55,145 nucleotides of DNA from Halovenus sp. (GTDB lineage: Archaea; Halobacteriota; Halobacteria; Halobacteriales; Haloarculaceae): positions 1 to 55,145 of the forward strand of contig JAQCNM010000039.1 of NCBI GenBank assembly GCA_028275025.1. The letters run 5' to 3'. The translations under genes and the position numbers were made by a program. Under the pieces are notes generated by a model. The model had not been told where the DNA came from and made no database searches. It worked only from the letters and a program-made list of their open reading frames with translations. Shown piece by piece: positions 42,784 through 52,127 of this stretch (position 1 is the first letter of the stretch; each line of letters opens with the position of its first letter).

Positions 42784-43461
42784 CTAAGTCTCCCGGACCC
42801 ACTCGACGTGCGGGTCGGTCGCGAGTCGGTTCTGGAGTGCCCGCACCACCCGCTCGGGGTCGGCCACCCCGCCGGCACGGGCGACACTACCGACGGCCGT
42901 GGGCTCGAACGGCAGTCCGAGCGCGCCGTACACCGGTTCCAGCACCTCGGCGATACGGTCGTGGTCGGCGACGACGACCACACCAGAGACGAGCGCGGCG
43001 TCGCGCTTGACACGCTGTGCGAGTCCGGCAATCTTGCCACGGGCCGACAGGGAGTGTGTCCCGGGACAGAACGCCCCGTCCGGTTCACCCTGCTCGACCG
43101 GCGCCCCGACGGTAGCGAGTGCCGTGGCAACGTCCTCGGTGGCACGGTCGTACCGGGTCCCGATACCGGTTCGGGCCTCCTCGACCGGTTCGGCCCGGAG
43201 AAACGCGACGGTCGACCCGGTGAACGTGACGGCGTGACCGCCGACAGAGCGCTCGACGACCTCGTACCCGTGCTCCCGGGCCGTCCGGAGTGCACGGTCG
43301 TACCCGTCGCGGGTCGCGTCACGACGACCGAACGCCACCGTGGGATGTGGTCGCCAGACCCGCACCGCCGGCTCACCGGTGTCACCGGCCCACGCTGCCA
43401 GGCGCTGTGTCGTCGCCCGGTCAGACTCGGGGTCGACGGCACGGCCACGGAGGACACGCAT
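42784..43461 (-). CDS. Lipoate-protein ligase family protein
   Basis: A 225-aa protein of the biotin/lipoate ligase fold. The fold is indicated by ATTQRLAAWA, RPHPTVAFGRRDA, YEVVERSVGGHAVTFTGS, and the region SARGKIAGLAQRVKRDAALVSGVVVVADHD, whose lysine is the usual catalytic position. It would attach lipoate or a similar group to carrier domains. The small C-terminal domain of bacterial LplA is absent. The ATG at 43461 is used. It is divergent from eIF1/SUI1. Confidence 0.85.
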   Translation of the reverse strand: MRVLRGRAVDPESDRATTQRLAAWAGDTGEPAVRVWRPHPTVAFGRRDATRDGYDRALRTAREHGYEVVERSVGGHAVTFTGSTVAFLRAEPVEEARTGIGTRYDRATEDVATALATVGAPVEQGEPDGAFCPGTHSLSARGKIAGLAQRVKRDAALVSGVVVVADHDRIAEVLEPVYGALGLPFEPTAVGSVARAGGVADPERVVRALQNRLATDPHVEWVRET

Positions 43462-43660
43462 ACCGTTCTGTATGGGGTGAGTCGACAAAAATCCGCGCCC
43501 GGGCAGTCGACGGCCGAGGTCACCGGGGACCGGGGCCAGGGTCGCCGGAGATCAAGACGTGCCCGTCGAGTCACGGAGGCCGTGAGCCGACGGCAGTCGC
43601 GTACTGCGAGAGGAGAGCGGTGTTCGGCCCGGTCGGCGGGTCTGTTGGTGGCCCGGCAGG

Positions 43661-43666
43661 TTTAAG
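43661..43666 (+). promoter_or_regulatory. TATA-like box for eIF1/SUI1
   Basis: TTTAAG is centred about 32 nt upstream of the ATG at 43696, leaving only a few leader nucleotides. Confidence 0.45.
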
Positions 43667-43695
43667 AAGCCTGGCTCTCTACGATTCGACAGGTA

Positions 43696-43992
43696 ATGGC
43701 CGGAGAAGTCTGCTCGACGTGCGGGCTCCCCGAGGAGCTTTGTGTCTGTGAGGATGTCGCAAAGGACTCCCAGGAGATAACGATCCGTATCGACGAGCGC
43801 CGTTACGGCAAAGAGGTAACGATAATCGAGGGGTTCGACCCGAACGACGTAGACTTGGACAGTCTGTCCTCGGATCTCAAGTCGAAGTTCGCCTGTGGGG
43901 GCACTATCGACGACGACCAGATCGAGCTACAGGGCAACCACACGGGTCGAGTCGAGGATTTCCTCCGGGAGAAGGGGTTCAACGTGGCCTGA
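43696..43992 (+). CDS. Translation initiation factor aIF1 (SUI1 family)
   Basis: A 98-aa factor that controls start-codon selection on the small subunit. It has an N-terminal [13 protein letters not shown] zinc knuckle (Cys6, 9, 16, 18) and the SUI1 core [22 protein letters not shown], with [24 protein letters not shown]. This is the normal haloarchaeal form. Confidence 0.95.
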   Translation: MAGEVCSTCGLPEELCVCEDVAKDSQEITIRIDERRYGKEVTIIEGFDPNDVDLDSLSSDLKSKFACGGTIDDDQIELQGNHTGRVEDFLREKGFNVA

Positions 43993-44037
43993 CTGCTGTG
44001 TGGCGGGCCGGCGACGAGGGAGGCGCTGTTCGAGTGA

Positions 44038-44046
44038 CTTATTATG
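44038..44046 (+). promoter_or_regulatory. TATA box for AAA ATPase
   Basis: CTTATTATG is centred 27 nt upstream of the ATG at 44069, which is therefore preferred over the in-frame ATG at 44063. Confidence 0.6.
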
Positions 44047-44068
44047 CCAGCACCCCTAAAGGATGGAG

Positions 44069-45451
44069 ATGAGTGACCCGGCGTTCGATGTCGTCGAATT
44101 TGTGCTCACAGTCGGTGTCTACGACGAGAACGAGCGGTTCGAACCGGACGACCTGCCGCCGGCACACCGCCGACCGTTCTGGAGCGAGGGCCGCATCGAG
44201 CGGCCGCTGGCTGCGAGTACTGAGGCTGCCCAGGAAGCAACAGGTGTCGACCGCCCGTGGGAGGCCGTTTCTGATCTGCTTTTCACCGATTACGAGGAGT
44301 TCTCGGGCACCCTGTCGTTCACCGACCACGAGATGGCCCGGGAGTGGTACGCCGACCGGGTCGACGCCGCCCGACTCGCCGAGAACCCGGTGCTCGCGGC
44401 CGAGTTCGAGGCTGGCGACTACGAGCAGGCCAGCGAGACGACCAGACCGGCCCGTGCCGACCGCGCGTTTATCGACGCTCTCCTCGAGGAGTACTTCGAG
44501 GAGGACGACGAGATGCTCGACCTGGTCGAGGTGAGTGCCCCCGAGGAGATCGAGCAACCTCTCGACGAGATTGTTCTGACCGGCCAGCAAGAACAGGAGG
44601 TACAGAAGGTCGTAAAGGCGATCGAACACAGAGAGTACCTCGCGAGTATCGGGCTCCGCGAGATCGGCAAACTCCTGTTCGTCGGTCCACCCGGCACCGG
44701 CAAGACCTCGGTCGCACGGGCACTCGCACGCGAACTCGGACTGCCGTTCGTCGAGGTGAAACTCTCGATGATAACCAGCCAGTATCTCGGCGAGACCGGG
44801 AAGAACGTCGAGAAGACGTTCGAGGTGGCGACGCGGTTGGCCCCCTGTATCCTGTTTATCGACGAGTTCGACTTCGTCGCAAAGACTCGCTCCAGTGACG
44901 AACACGCCGCTATCAAGCGGGCGGTCAACACCCTGCTGAAGAGCATCGACGACGTGTCGCTCATCCGTGACGAGGTGTTGCTCATCGGTGCGACGAACCA
45001 CCCCGACCAGCTCGACGCGGCTGCCTGGCGGCGGTTCGACGAGATTGTCAACTTCCCGAAACCCGACGCCCGGATGCGTGCACAGATACTCGAGCTCGTC
45101 ACAAGCGAGATGGATATCGTCGACTTCGCGCCGTCCGAGGTGGCCGACCTGACCGAGGGGCTGACCGGGAGCGACCTCCGACTGGTGTTGCGCGAGGCCG
45201 TACTCGAGGCGCTCATCGAGGAACGGACGACGCTCACACAGGCAGACCTCGTCGAGGCTGTCAAGGAGTTCAACGAGCGTGACACGCTGAAGAACCTCGA
45301 TATGATAGACGGCGACCACGACGCGCTCGTCGCCGGCGGTCTCGGGGAAGAGTCCGGCGGAGACACCGGACACGGACACGACGGTCACGACCACACGGGC
45401 GGTGAGGAGAGTGTCGGCCGCCAGCAGGAACCGGGCGCGAGGCAGGACTGA
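44069..45451 (+). CDS. AAA ATPase (CDC48-like single-ring domain)
   Basis: A 460-aa protein with one AAA domain at about 180-400. Walker A is FVGPPGTGKTSVA, Walker B is LFIDEFD, and an SRH-type segment reads LLIGATNHPDQLDAAAWRRF. The N-terminal 160 residues are a charged, helical domain of unknown function. The last 60 residues are a His/Asp/Gly-rich tail (HGHDGHDHTGG) that could bind metal. The ATPase is soluble with no transmembrane helix. Its substrate is unknown. It is followed by a metallo-hydrolase gene after 7 nt and may form an operon with it. Confidence 0.85.
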   Translation: MSDPAFDVVEFVLTVGVYDENERFEPDDLPPAHRRPFWSEGRIERPLAASTEAAQEATGVDRPWEAVSDLLFTDYEEFSGTLSFTDHEMAREWYADRVDAARLAENPVLAAEFEAGDYEQASETTRPARADRAFIDALLEEYFEEDDEMLDLVEVSAPEEIEQPLDEIVLTGQQEQEVQKVVKAIEHREYLASIGLREIGKLLFVGPPGTGKTSVARALARELGLPFVEVKLSMITSQYLGETGKNVEKTFEVATRLAPCILFIDEFDFVAKTRSSDEHAAIKRAVNTLLKSIDDVSLIRDEVLLIGATNHPDQLDAAAWRRFDEIVNFPKPDARMRAQILELVTSEMDIVDFAPSEVADLTEGLTGSDLRLVLREAVLEALIEERTTLTQADLVEAVKEFNERDTLKNLDMIDGDHDALVAGGLGEESGGDTGHGHDGHDHTGGEESVGRQQEPGARQD

Positions 45452-45458
45452 CACGCGA

Positions 45459-46340
45459 ATGCGGGTCACGCTTCTGGGGACCGGCGACACGACGGGGACC
45501 CCGACCGTGGGCTGTGACTGTGACACCTGCAAGCGGGCACGAGACCCGGGGGACGACCTCCGAGAGCGCCTGCGCGAGCGCGGCGGCCGGGTAACCGCCG
45601 GCGGCGGTGTCGAGCGGACACGGTTCTCCGTGCACGTCTACAACGAACGGACCGGGGAGTCGCTGTTGATCGACTGCAGCCCGGACTTTCGTCAGCAGTT
45701 TCTCCGCGAGGACGTCCCCCTGCCGGACACGGCGGTCGTGAGCCACATCCACTTCGACCATCTCGACGGACTCGGCAACGCCTACCGGGTGCTCGACGCA
45801 CTCGATGTCCACGCCGCCGACGAGACAGACCCTCTCACGGGGGCGACTGTCGCCGAGACGGTCGCGGACGACTACGACTACCTCGACCAGGTGACCGTCA
45901 GGGCACAGTCACCGGGAGAGCGGTTCGAAGTCTGTGGGTTCGAGGTTCGACTGGTTCCGGTCGAGCACCCGCCGCTTCTGTGTTACGGGCTCGTGGTCGA
46001 GGAGCCCGAGACGGGGGCGAAGCTCTCGCTGTCGGGGGACACGAGCTACGGTATCCCCGACCGCTCGCGGGCGGCACTCGCCGACCCGGACCTGTTGCTC
46101 GCCGACGCAATCGTCCCCGCACACCTCTGTGAGTACCACCCGAAGGGCGGGAGACACCACGACGAGAGCGGCGTTCCGCGTACCTTCGGTGACAAGCACA
46201 TGACCCGCGAGGGGGCGCTCGCGCTGGGCGACGACCTCAACGCCGACCGGACGCGGCTGGTTCACGTCTCGCACTTCTACCCGGCCGAGGAGGCGTTCGA
46301 ACAGCCCCTGGCCGTCGATGGTGAGCAGTACCGCCTGTAG
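45459..46340 (+). CDS. Metallo-beta-lactamase fold hydrolase (PhnP-like)
   Basis: A 293-aa hydrolase. The start MRVTLLGTGDTTGTPTVGC, the zinc site HIHFDHLDG, the VPVEHPPLLCYGLVV loop, LSGDTSYG, and HVSHFYPAEEAFE near the end are typical of PhnP/RNase Z-like MBL proteins that cleave cyclic or phosphodiester bonds. A CDCDTCKRA cysteine trio near the start may bind an extra metal. The ATG at 45459 is chosen; the longer frame runs into the ATPase gene. Confidence 0.88.
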   Translation: MRVTLLGTGDTTGTPTVGCDCDTCKRARDPGDDLRERLRERGGRVTAGGGVERTRFSVHVYNERTGESLLIDCSPDFRQQFLREDVPLPDTAVVSHIHFDHLDGLGNAYRVLDALDVHAADETDPLTGATVAETVADDYDYLDQVTVRAQSPGERFEVCGFEVRLVPVEHPPLLCYGLVVEEPETGAKLSLSGDTSYGIPDRSRAALADPDLLLADAIVPAHLCEYHPKGGRHHDESGVPRTFGDKHMTREGALALGDDLNADRTRLVHVSHFYPAEEAFEQPLAVDGEQYRL

Positions 46341-46357
46341 AACCGGCGAGGCCGGTA

Positions 46358-48517
46358 TCAGGTTTGCTCGGCGGGTCCGGTCTCGGGACGCAACTGCCCG
46401 TCGACCCCGGTCTGGAGAGTGACGGTGAACACGCTCCCGTACTCGGGTGGTGACTCGTAGGAGAGATCTCCCCCGTAGTCGTCGAGCACCAACCGGACCA
46501 ACCACAGACCGAGCCCGGAGCCGTGTGTGAGCTGTGTCCGGTCGCGCTCGCCGACGATACCGACGAGCTCGTCCGCCGGGACACCGGGACCGTCGTCGGC
46601 AACGCGGACCGACACGGAGTCCTCGTCTGCCGTGACGGTTATCTCGACGGCCGGTGGCTCCCCGGTGTGTTTGAGCGCGTTCTCGATGAGTTGTTCGAAC
46701 ACAACGCGGAGTCGCCAGTCGGCCCGTACCTGTTGCTGGGTGGCCACCGAGAGTCGCAGTGACGCCTCCGGGTACGCCTCGTCGAACTCCGTACAGGCAC
46801 TCCTGAGCAGTTGCTCGACATCGACGGGGCGATGCTCCGAGGTGGACTCGGTCACGACCTGTGAGAGCTTGTGGGCGGTGTCACTCAGGCCGACGAGTTC
46901 GTCGACGGCCGTCTGTATCTTTTCGACAGGTTCGACACTGTCGGTGCCGGCGAGTTCGTGTGCCAGCAGGTCGGCGTTCCCACGGATGACGCTCATCTTG
47001 TTTCGGAGGTTGTGCCGGAGGAGCCGCTGGAGCACACCCAGATGCTGCTCGCGCTGCTTGAGTGCGGTTATCGTCCGTCCCTCGACAATCAACAACCGGA
47101 CATCGCCGTGTTCGTCGGTGAGCGGACGAACCGAGAAGTCGATCGTCTCCAGCCCGTTGTTTCCCTGCACCTCGAGCTCTGTCCGAAAGAGCTCCCCCCG
47201 GCGGGCCCGTTCGGCGGCCGTCCGAACGGTTTCGGGAACTGTTTCGGTGTGTTGGAAGAACAGGCTCTCCCAGACGGGTTGCCCGAGGACTGTCTCGCGG
47301 TCGAGACCACCGAACTCAAGCGCCGTCTCGTTGACCTCGACTACCGTGCCGTCGGGGTCGGTCAGACCGGTAAACTGGTAGGTGTTGTTGAACACGGCCT
47401 CGAACCGACGCTGACGCTGCTTGCGGTCGGCGATGTCCCGACCGATACCGACGATCCCGAGTGGGTCGCCCGTGTCGTCTGTCATCCGTGCGCCGGTGAA
47501 CTCGTAGGGGAACACCTCGCCGTTTTTCGCCTCAAACCGTGCCTCCACTGTGACGGCCTCGTCGGACTCGATGATACGGGCGATGGCGTCGAGTATCTTC
47601 TGTCGGTCCTCCTCGAGCACGAACTCCGCCGGATGCATCGACTCGATCTCCTCGTCGTCGTAGCCGGTCACTGTCGAAAGCCGGTCGTTCCAGCGCAGGA
47701 AGTTGACGTTCTCGTCGAACGCGTAGAACACGTCCGGCAGTGCCTCGAAGATGGCCTCTGTCAGGGCCCGCTCCTCGCGGAGTTGCTCGTTCTGTTGCCT
47801 GCGCTCGGTCACGTCCCGGGAGTTGATGACGATACCCTCGATGGTCGGGTCGTCGAGATGGTTCGTGCCACGGGATTCGAGCCACCGCCAGTCGCCGTCG
47901 GCAGTCCGCAGGCGGTACTCGGCGGTGTGTGTCTCACCGGGTGCCACACGTATCGACTCGAACACCTCCTGGACTCGGTCTCTGTCTGCCGGGTGGACGT
48001 ACTCGAAGGCGGAGCGGCCGACCATCTCAGCCGAGTCGTGTCCCAGCCGTCGCTCGACAGCCCTGCTGACGAACCGGTATCTCCCGTCACTGTCGAGCAC
48101 GCTCAGTTGGTCGGGGGAGTGTTCGAGCAGGGCATCGAGCAGTTCGTCGCGCTCGCGGTCGTCGTCCCGGGTCTGGTCAACGATATTATTCACCCGGGTC
48201 ACGAGCACCGGCGCCCGGCTGTCGACCCTGACAACGTCGACGGCACCGGCGTCGAGTGTCCTCTGGAGATCGTCGGACAGACCGTAGAGCAAAACCGGGG
48301 AGTTCGGGGCCGCCGTTGCTATTCGGTCGAGACTGTCACGGCGGTGTCCCGTCGACGGGTCGCCGAGCAACACACAGTCGTACTCACCCCGATCCAGTTC
48401 ATCGACTGCGACGTCGGTCGTGTGGACCCGCTCGGCTCGGAGATCGACATCACGCAGCTGTCGTGCCGGTCGCTCGTCGGTGTGTACGCAGAGGACCGCG
48501 GGGTCGTGACCGGTCAT
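46358..48517 (-). CDS. PAS sensor histidine kinase
   Basis: A 719-aa soluble kinase. In order it has a degenerate receiver-like domain (about 1-120; YDCVLLGD, DAGAVDVVRV), three PAS domains (about 130-245, 255-370, 375-490), a dimerisation/phosphoacceptor region with LLRHNLRNKMSVIRGN (His502), and a HATPase domain with ENALKH, DDGPGVPADEL and HGSGLGLWLVRLVLDDYGG. Haloarchaeal kinases of this type sense redox, light or small molecules through PAS-bound cofactors. No receiver partner is adjacent. ATG 48517 is chosen; a GTG lies 12 nt upstream. Confidence 0.92.
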   Translation of the reverse strand: MTGHDPAVLCVHTDERPARQLRDVDLRAERVHTTDVAVDELDRGEYDCVLLGDPSTGHRRDSLDRIATAAPNSPVLLYGLSDDLQRTLDAGAVDVVRVDSRAPVLVTRVNNIVDQTRDDDRERDELLDALLEHSPDQLSVLDSDGRYRFVSRAVERRLGHDSAEMVGRSAFEYVHPADRDRVQEVFESIRVAPGETHTAEYRLRTADGDWRWLESRGTNHLDDPTIEGIVINSRDVTERRQQNEQLREERALTEAIFEALPDVFYAFDENVNFLRWNDRLSTVTGYDDEEIESMHPAEFVLEEDRQKILDAIARIIESDEAVTVEARFEAKNGEVFPYEFTGARMTDDTGDPLGIVGIGRDIADRKQRQRRFEAVFNNTYQFTGLTDPDGTVVEVNETALEFGGLDRETVLGQPVWESLFFQHTETVPETVRTAAERARRGELFRTELEVQGNNGLETIDFSVRPLTDEHGDVRLLIVEGRTITALKQREQHLGVLQRLLRHNLRNKMSVIRGNADLLAHELAGTDSVEPVEKIQTAVDELVGLSDTAHKLSQVVTESTSEHRPVDVEQLLRSACTEFDEAYPEASLRLSVATQQQVRADWRLRVVFEQLIENALKHTGEPPAVEITVTADEDSVSVRVADDGPGVPADELVGIVGERDRTQLTHGSGLGLWLVRLVLDDYGGDLSYESPPEYGSVFTVTLQTGVDGQLRPETGPAEQT

Positions 48518-48775
48518 CGCCGCATCCACTCCCCGCGGGCTCCTCTCGGGTCCCGTCTCTCTGTTTCTGTGTCGACCCGCGTCTCACGCAGTGTCTGTCT
48601 GCCCACTCGCTGTGCCGGCGAGAGAGCCGCTCGAGTCATACTCTCCGTTGTTGCCTCCCGTACAAAAGGGCAGCGTGAGAGCCGGACAGACGGGCTGACA
48701 CCCTCCGGGCGCGAGAGCACCTGGCGGTCGGTCGGAGTCGACGGGTACAGGAGCCCCGAGTGGGTAGGGCACGGT

Positions 48776-49798
48776 ATGGACGTGGCTGTCGAGCCGGTCG
48801 AGAGCATCGACGGCGAGCACGTACCCGCAGGTGTCGACGCACCGGAGTACGTGCTCTACGGCGGTAAGGGCGGGGTCGGAAAGACGACGATGGCCGCGGC
48901 GACGGCGTTCGCGAGCGCCCGCGACGGAACCGCCACACTCGTGGTCTCGACAGACCCCGCACACTCGCTGTCGGACACACTCGACACGCAGGTTCCGGCG
49001 GAGCCGGCCCGTATCCGGGAGGAGATACCGCTGTACGCTGCCGAGATAGACCCCGAGGCGGCAGTACAGGAGGGTCGCTTCGAGGATACCTCCGACGAGC
49101 TCGCCGACAGTCCGTTCGCCGACATGCTCGGCGGGGAGCCGGCGGAGACCCCGGCCGGCGGGACCGCGATGCCGGGCAGTGACGAGACGGCTGCGATCCG
49201 GCTCCTGCTCACCTTCTTCGAGGACCCCCGGTTCGAGCGGGTCGTCGTCGACACCGCGCCGACCGGCCACACCCTCCGACTGCTCGAACTTCCCGAGATG
49301 CTCGACTCGATGGTCGGTCAACTCCGCGAGGTGCGCGAGCAGTTTGGCGGTGTCGTGGGCGGGTTCGGCGACGCCGACGGCCGGGGGCTCCAGGAGTTTG
49401 CCGACCGCATCGGGCGGCTGCGGGCGGTGCTGCGTGACCCGGACCGAACCGACTTTCGTCTGGTGATGGTGCCGGAGGAGCTGAGTGTCCGGGAGTCGAC
49501 GCGGCTGCTCGACCGTCTCGAGGCGTTCGACATCCCGGTCGGGACAGTCGTCGTGAACCGGGTCATGCAGGACCCTGGCGAGGTGGCCGACCTCGAGGGT
49601 GAGTTTGTCGCGCCGAACCACACCGACTGCGGGTTCTGTGAGCGCCGCTGGCAGATTCAAAAGCGAGCACTCACACAGGCACAGGAGCTGTTCCGTGGGC
49701 GTCAGGTCCGGCGGGTGCCGCTACTCGCCGAGGAGGTCCGCGGCGAGCGCCTGCTCCGGGTCGTTGCGGCCTGTCTGGCCGACGGAACCGGCGACTGA
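48776..49798 (+). CDS. ArsA/Get3-family ATPase
   Basis: A 340-aa P-loop ATPase. The P-loop is GGKGGVGKTT (29-38), followed by STDPAHSLSD, VVVDTAPTGHTLRLL, and a C-terminal HTDCGFCERRWQIQ segment with a CxxC zinc site as in Get3. Get3 inserts tail-anchored proteins, and archaeal members are thought to do likewise; ArsA homologues drive arsenite export. No ars genes are nearby, so the Get3-like role is more likely. The start at 48776 follows MDVAVEPVESIDGEHVPAG. Confidence 0.88.
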   Translation: MDVAVEPVESIDGEHVPAGVDAPEYVLYGGKGGVGKTTMAAATAFASARDGTATLVVSTDPAHSLSDTLDTQVPAEPARIREEIPLYAAEIDPEAAVQEGRFEDTSDELADSPFADMLGGEPAETPAGGTAMPGSDETAAIRLLLTFFEDPRFERVVVDTAPTGHTLRLLELPEMLDSMVGQLREVREQFGGVVGGFGDADGRGLQEFADRIGRLRAVLRDPDRTDFRLVMVPEELSVRESTRLLDRLEAFDIPVGTVVVNRVMQDPGEVADLEGEFVAPNHTDCGFCERRWQIQKRALTQAQELFRGRQVRRVPLLAEEVRGERLLRVVAACLADGTGD

Positions 49799-49847
49799 CA
49801 ACAGCCGCCGGACGGCACCGACCGAGTAACCGACCCCGCCACCCCGG

Positions 49848-52127
49848 TCAGCCCTGACGGACCTCGCCGACGAGCTCGACCGCCTCGTCGGCGGCTGCCT
49901 CGGAGCACTCGTCGGCGTAGCGGGTTCGCTCGCGGATAGCCGCCAGCCGGTGTGCCTCGGGACAGGCCCCGATGGCGTCGAGATACTGCCGTGTGGTCTC
50001 CGCGGAGTCACGCACCCGGTGGCGCTTGCCGAGCACGAGCAGCATCCGGTCGTGGGCCCGTTCGATGTCGGTCTCGGGGTCGTGCCGGCGCTGGAACCGG
50101 ATGCGGACCTCCCGCTCGAGGAGTGCCGGTAACGGGCTCCGTCTGACCCCGATAGCGAGCCCTGCGAGTGCGAGTGTCGCCAGCAGCGCGTGCTGGTATG
50201 CCGGGAGTTCGAGCAGCGCGTCACCCCCACGGCGTGGACTGATGTCACCCGGTGAGACTGCCACCGAGATGCCGTCGTCGGACTCCGACTCGACGCCGGT
50301 GTCGGTGTCGCCGGCGTCCTCGAGCTCGCCCGCGACGGCTCGGGTGTCGTTTCCGGACGGCCCTGGGCTGCCCGTGGTGTCGAACCGTCTGTCAGTGTCG
50401 ATAGGGGCACCCACGCTCCCGACAACACTCTCCCCGGTAGTGGCAGACTCCCCCTCCGGTGTGTCCGGGGTCGAGTCGGCACGGTTGACGTCTGGTGCCT
50501 CGCCGCTGCTAGTCCCGGACAGGTCGACACCGGTGTTCGTGGCAGAGCCGCCAAACGCCTGACTCTCTGCGTCGGTGCGGGGGTCGGCCGGTGTGGGGTC
50601 GAACTGGACCCAGCCGTGCTCCGGGACGTACACCTCGACCCAGGCGTGTGAGTTCGTGCCACGAACTGCCCAGGTGTCGCTGTCGACCTGTTCGCCGGGC
50701 GTGTATCCGACCACGAGTCGGGCTGGGATGTCGACCGACCGGAGCATACTGACCATCGTCGTCGCGTAGTACGTGCAGTAACCCGCCTCCATCTCGAACA
50801 GAAAGGCGTCGGCGATGTTGCCGCTCGGTCGGTCGACGTCGAGTGAGTACTCGCGGTTGTTCTCCAGCCACGCCTCGACGACGGCCGCAGTCTCGTACGG
50901 TGTCTCAGCGTTCGCGGCGATCGACTGGGTGCGTTGTGTGACCCGGTCGGGGGTGTCTGCGGGGAGCTGTGTGTACCGGTCTACGACGTCCGCGGGGAAC
51001 TCCCCGTCTGCCAGGGAGAGTTCGACCCCGGACGCGTCGGGTACGGTGCTGGTGACGGTGTACTCCTGTTCGACGGTTCCGCCGGGCGTGGGGGTCCCGT
51101 CGGGTGTGACCGACAGGTCGTCGACCCCGTCGAAACTGACAGGCCGCCACGGTGCCGGGAGCGCCCTCACCTCGGTGCGGGGTTCGACGGTGTAGTTTGC
51201 GACCCGGTCGGCATCGTCGGGCGGCTCCAACCCGTTGTCCGACTCGCCGGTCCGTATCCAGCCATCACCGGTGTACCGGTCGTAGCTCCCGGTTCGCCAG
51301 TAGCGGGGCTGGTCGCCGGAGGCCAGAAACCGGACGTCGGCCGTCTGCTCGATACTGCCGCGTATCTCGAGGCTGGGGCCCGCCTCGACGACGTTCTCCT
51401 CCATCGTCACCGCGTCGTTGCCGACGAGGCCGAGCGGCCCGGCCGCCCCGCCGGGAACGACCGAGACGAGAAACGGGGCGACGATCATAACGGCGAGAAC
51501 GACCACCAGCGACTCGACGGGGAGAATCGAGTCTGCACGCCGCATGACGTCGCCCAGTCCGACGAGCGCCCCTGCCGCGACGACCCCGAGGAGGGTCAGG
51601 GTCAGAGTTGCGTCACCGGTCAACGTCAAGAAACAAAGCGCCGCACCGCCGACCCCGGCGGCCCGGACGTATCGGCCGTCGAGTGCGAACAGCCAGGTGA
51701 GAAACACCGGTGCCGGCGTGACCAACAGTACCCACAGGTCGACCTGGATGAGCCAGAGGGTGCTACGCCCGGTGAGTAGTTCGACGGCCGTTTTGAGCGC
51801 CAGTAACGGCCGGAGTGCGACGGGGATCGCCAGCCCGTAGAGCAACAGGCCGGCGACAAACGCGGCGACACCGACCCGGACTGCCCGGTCTACGTCGACA
51901 AACGGCCAGACCACGGTCGCCACAGACCCCGCCCCGAACACGACCAGCACGAGCCCCGTCGGGTCACCGACCGTCGCGGTGATCTCGTAGAGCACGAGTG
52001 TAAACGAGGAGATGAGCACCAGCGTGGCGGCCAGTGCACCGGCCCGGAGCAGGTCGGACGGCTGGAGCGCCGCCCACAGCGCCGCGAACCGGGCGCGGAG
52101 GTCTGTGCCGCCGGCGACCGAACTCAT
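49848..52127 (-). CDS. Transglutaminase-domain membrane protein
   Basis: A 759-aa protein. The N-terminal roughly 230 residues hold seven or so transmembrane helices (DUF3488-like). An extracytoplasmic domain follows and carries the papain-like transglutaminase triad: Cys451 in EAGYCTYYATTMVSMLR, His494 in GTNSHAWVEVYVPEHGW, and Asp510 in VQFDPTPADP. A disordered Thr/Ser/Glu region, one more helix (about 650) and a cytosolic tail end it. It is the third gene of the MoxR-DUF58-transglutaminase operon, with ATGA overlaps. It may process or cross-link secreted proteins. Confidence 0.9.
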   Translation of the reverse strand: MSSVAGGTDLRARFAALWAALQPSDLLRAGALAATLVLISSFTLVLYEITATVGDPTGLVLVVFGAGSVATVVWPFVDVDRAVRVGVAAFVAGLLLYGLAIPVALRPLLALKTAVELLTGRSTLWLIQVDLWVLLVTPAPVFLTWLFALDGRYVRAAGVGGAALCFLTLTGDATLTLTLLGVVAAGALVGLGDVMRRADSILPVESLVVVLAVMIVAPFLVSVVPGGAAGPLGLVGNDAVTMEENVVEAGPSLEIRGSIEQTADVRFLASGDQPRYWRTGSYDRYTGDGWIRTGESDNGLEPPDDADRVANYTVEPRTEVRALPAPWRPVSFDGVDDLSVTPDGTPTPGGTVEQEYTVTSTVPDASGVELSLADGEFPADVVDRYTQLPADTPDRVTQRTQSIAANAETPYETAAVVEAWLENNREYSLDVDRPSGNIADAFLFEMEAGYCTYYATTMVSMLRSVDIPARLVVGYTPGEQVDSDTWAVRGTNSHAWVEVYVPEHGWVQFDPTPADPRTDAESQAFGGSATNTGVDLSGTSSGEAPDVNRADSTPDTPEGESATTGESVVGSVGAPIDTDRRFDTTGSPGPSGNDTRAVAGELEDAGDTDTGVESESDDGISVAVSPGDISPRRGGDALLELPAYQHALLATLALAGLAIGVRRSPLPALLEREVRIRFQRRHDPETDIERAHDRMLLVLGKRHRVRDSAETTRQYLDAIGACPEAHRLAAIRERTRYADECSEAAADEAVELVGEVRQG

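Noticed and set aside
46871-48775. Long upstream extension of the Get3-like gene (975-aa frame)
   Set aside because: Most of it lies antisense to the PAS histidine kinase, whose domains are clear. The true start is at 48776.
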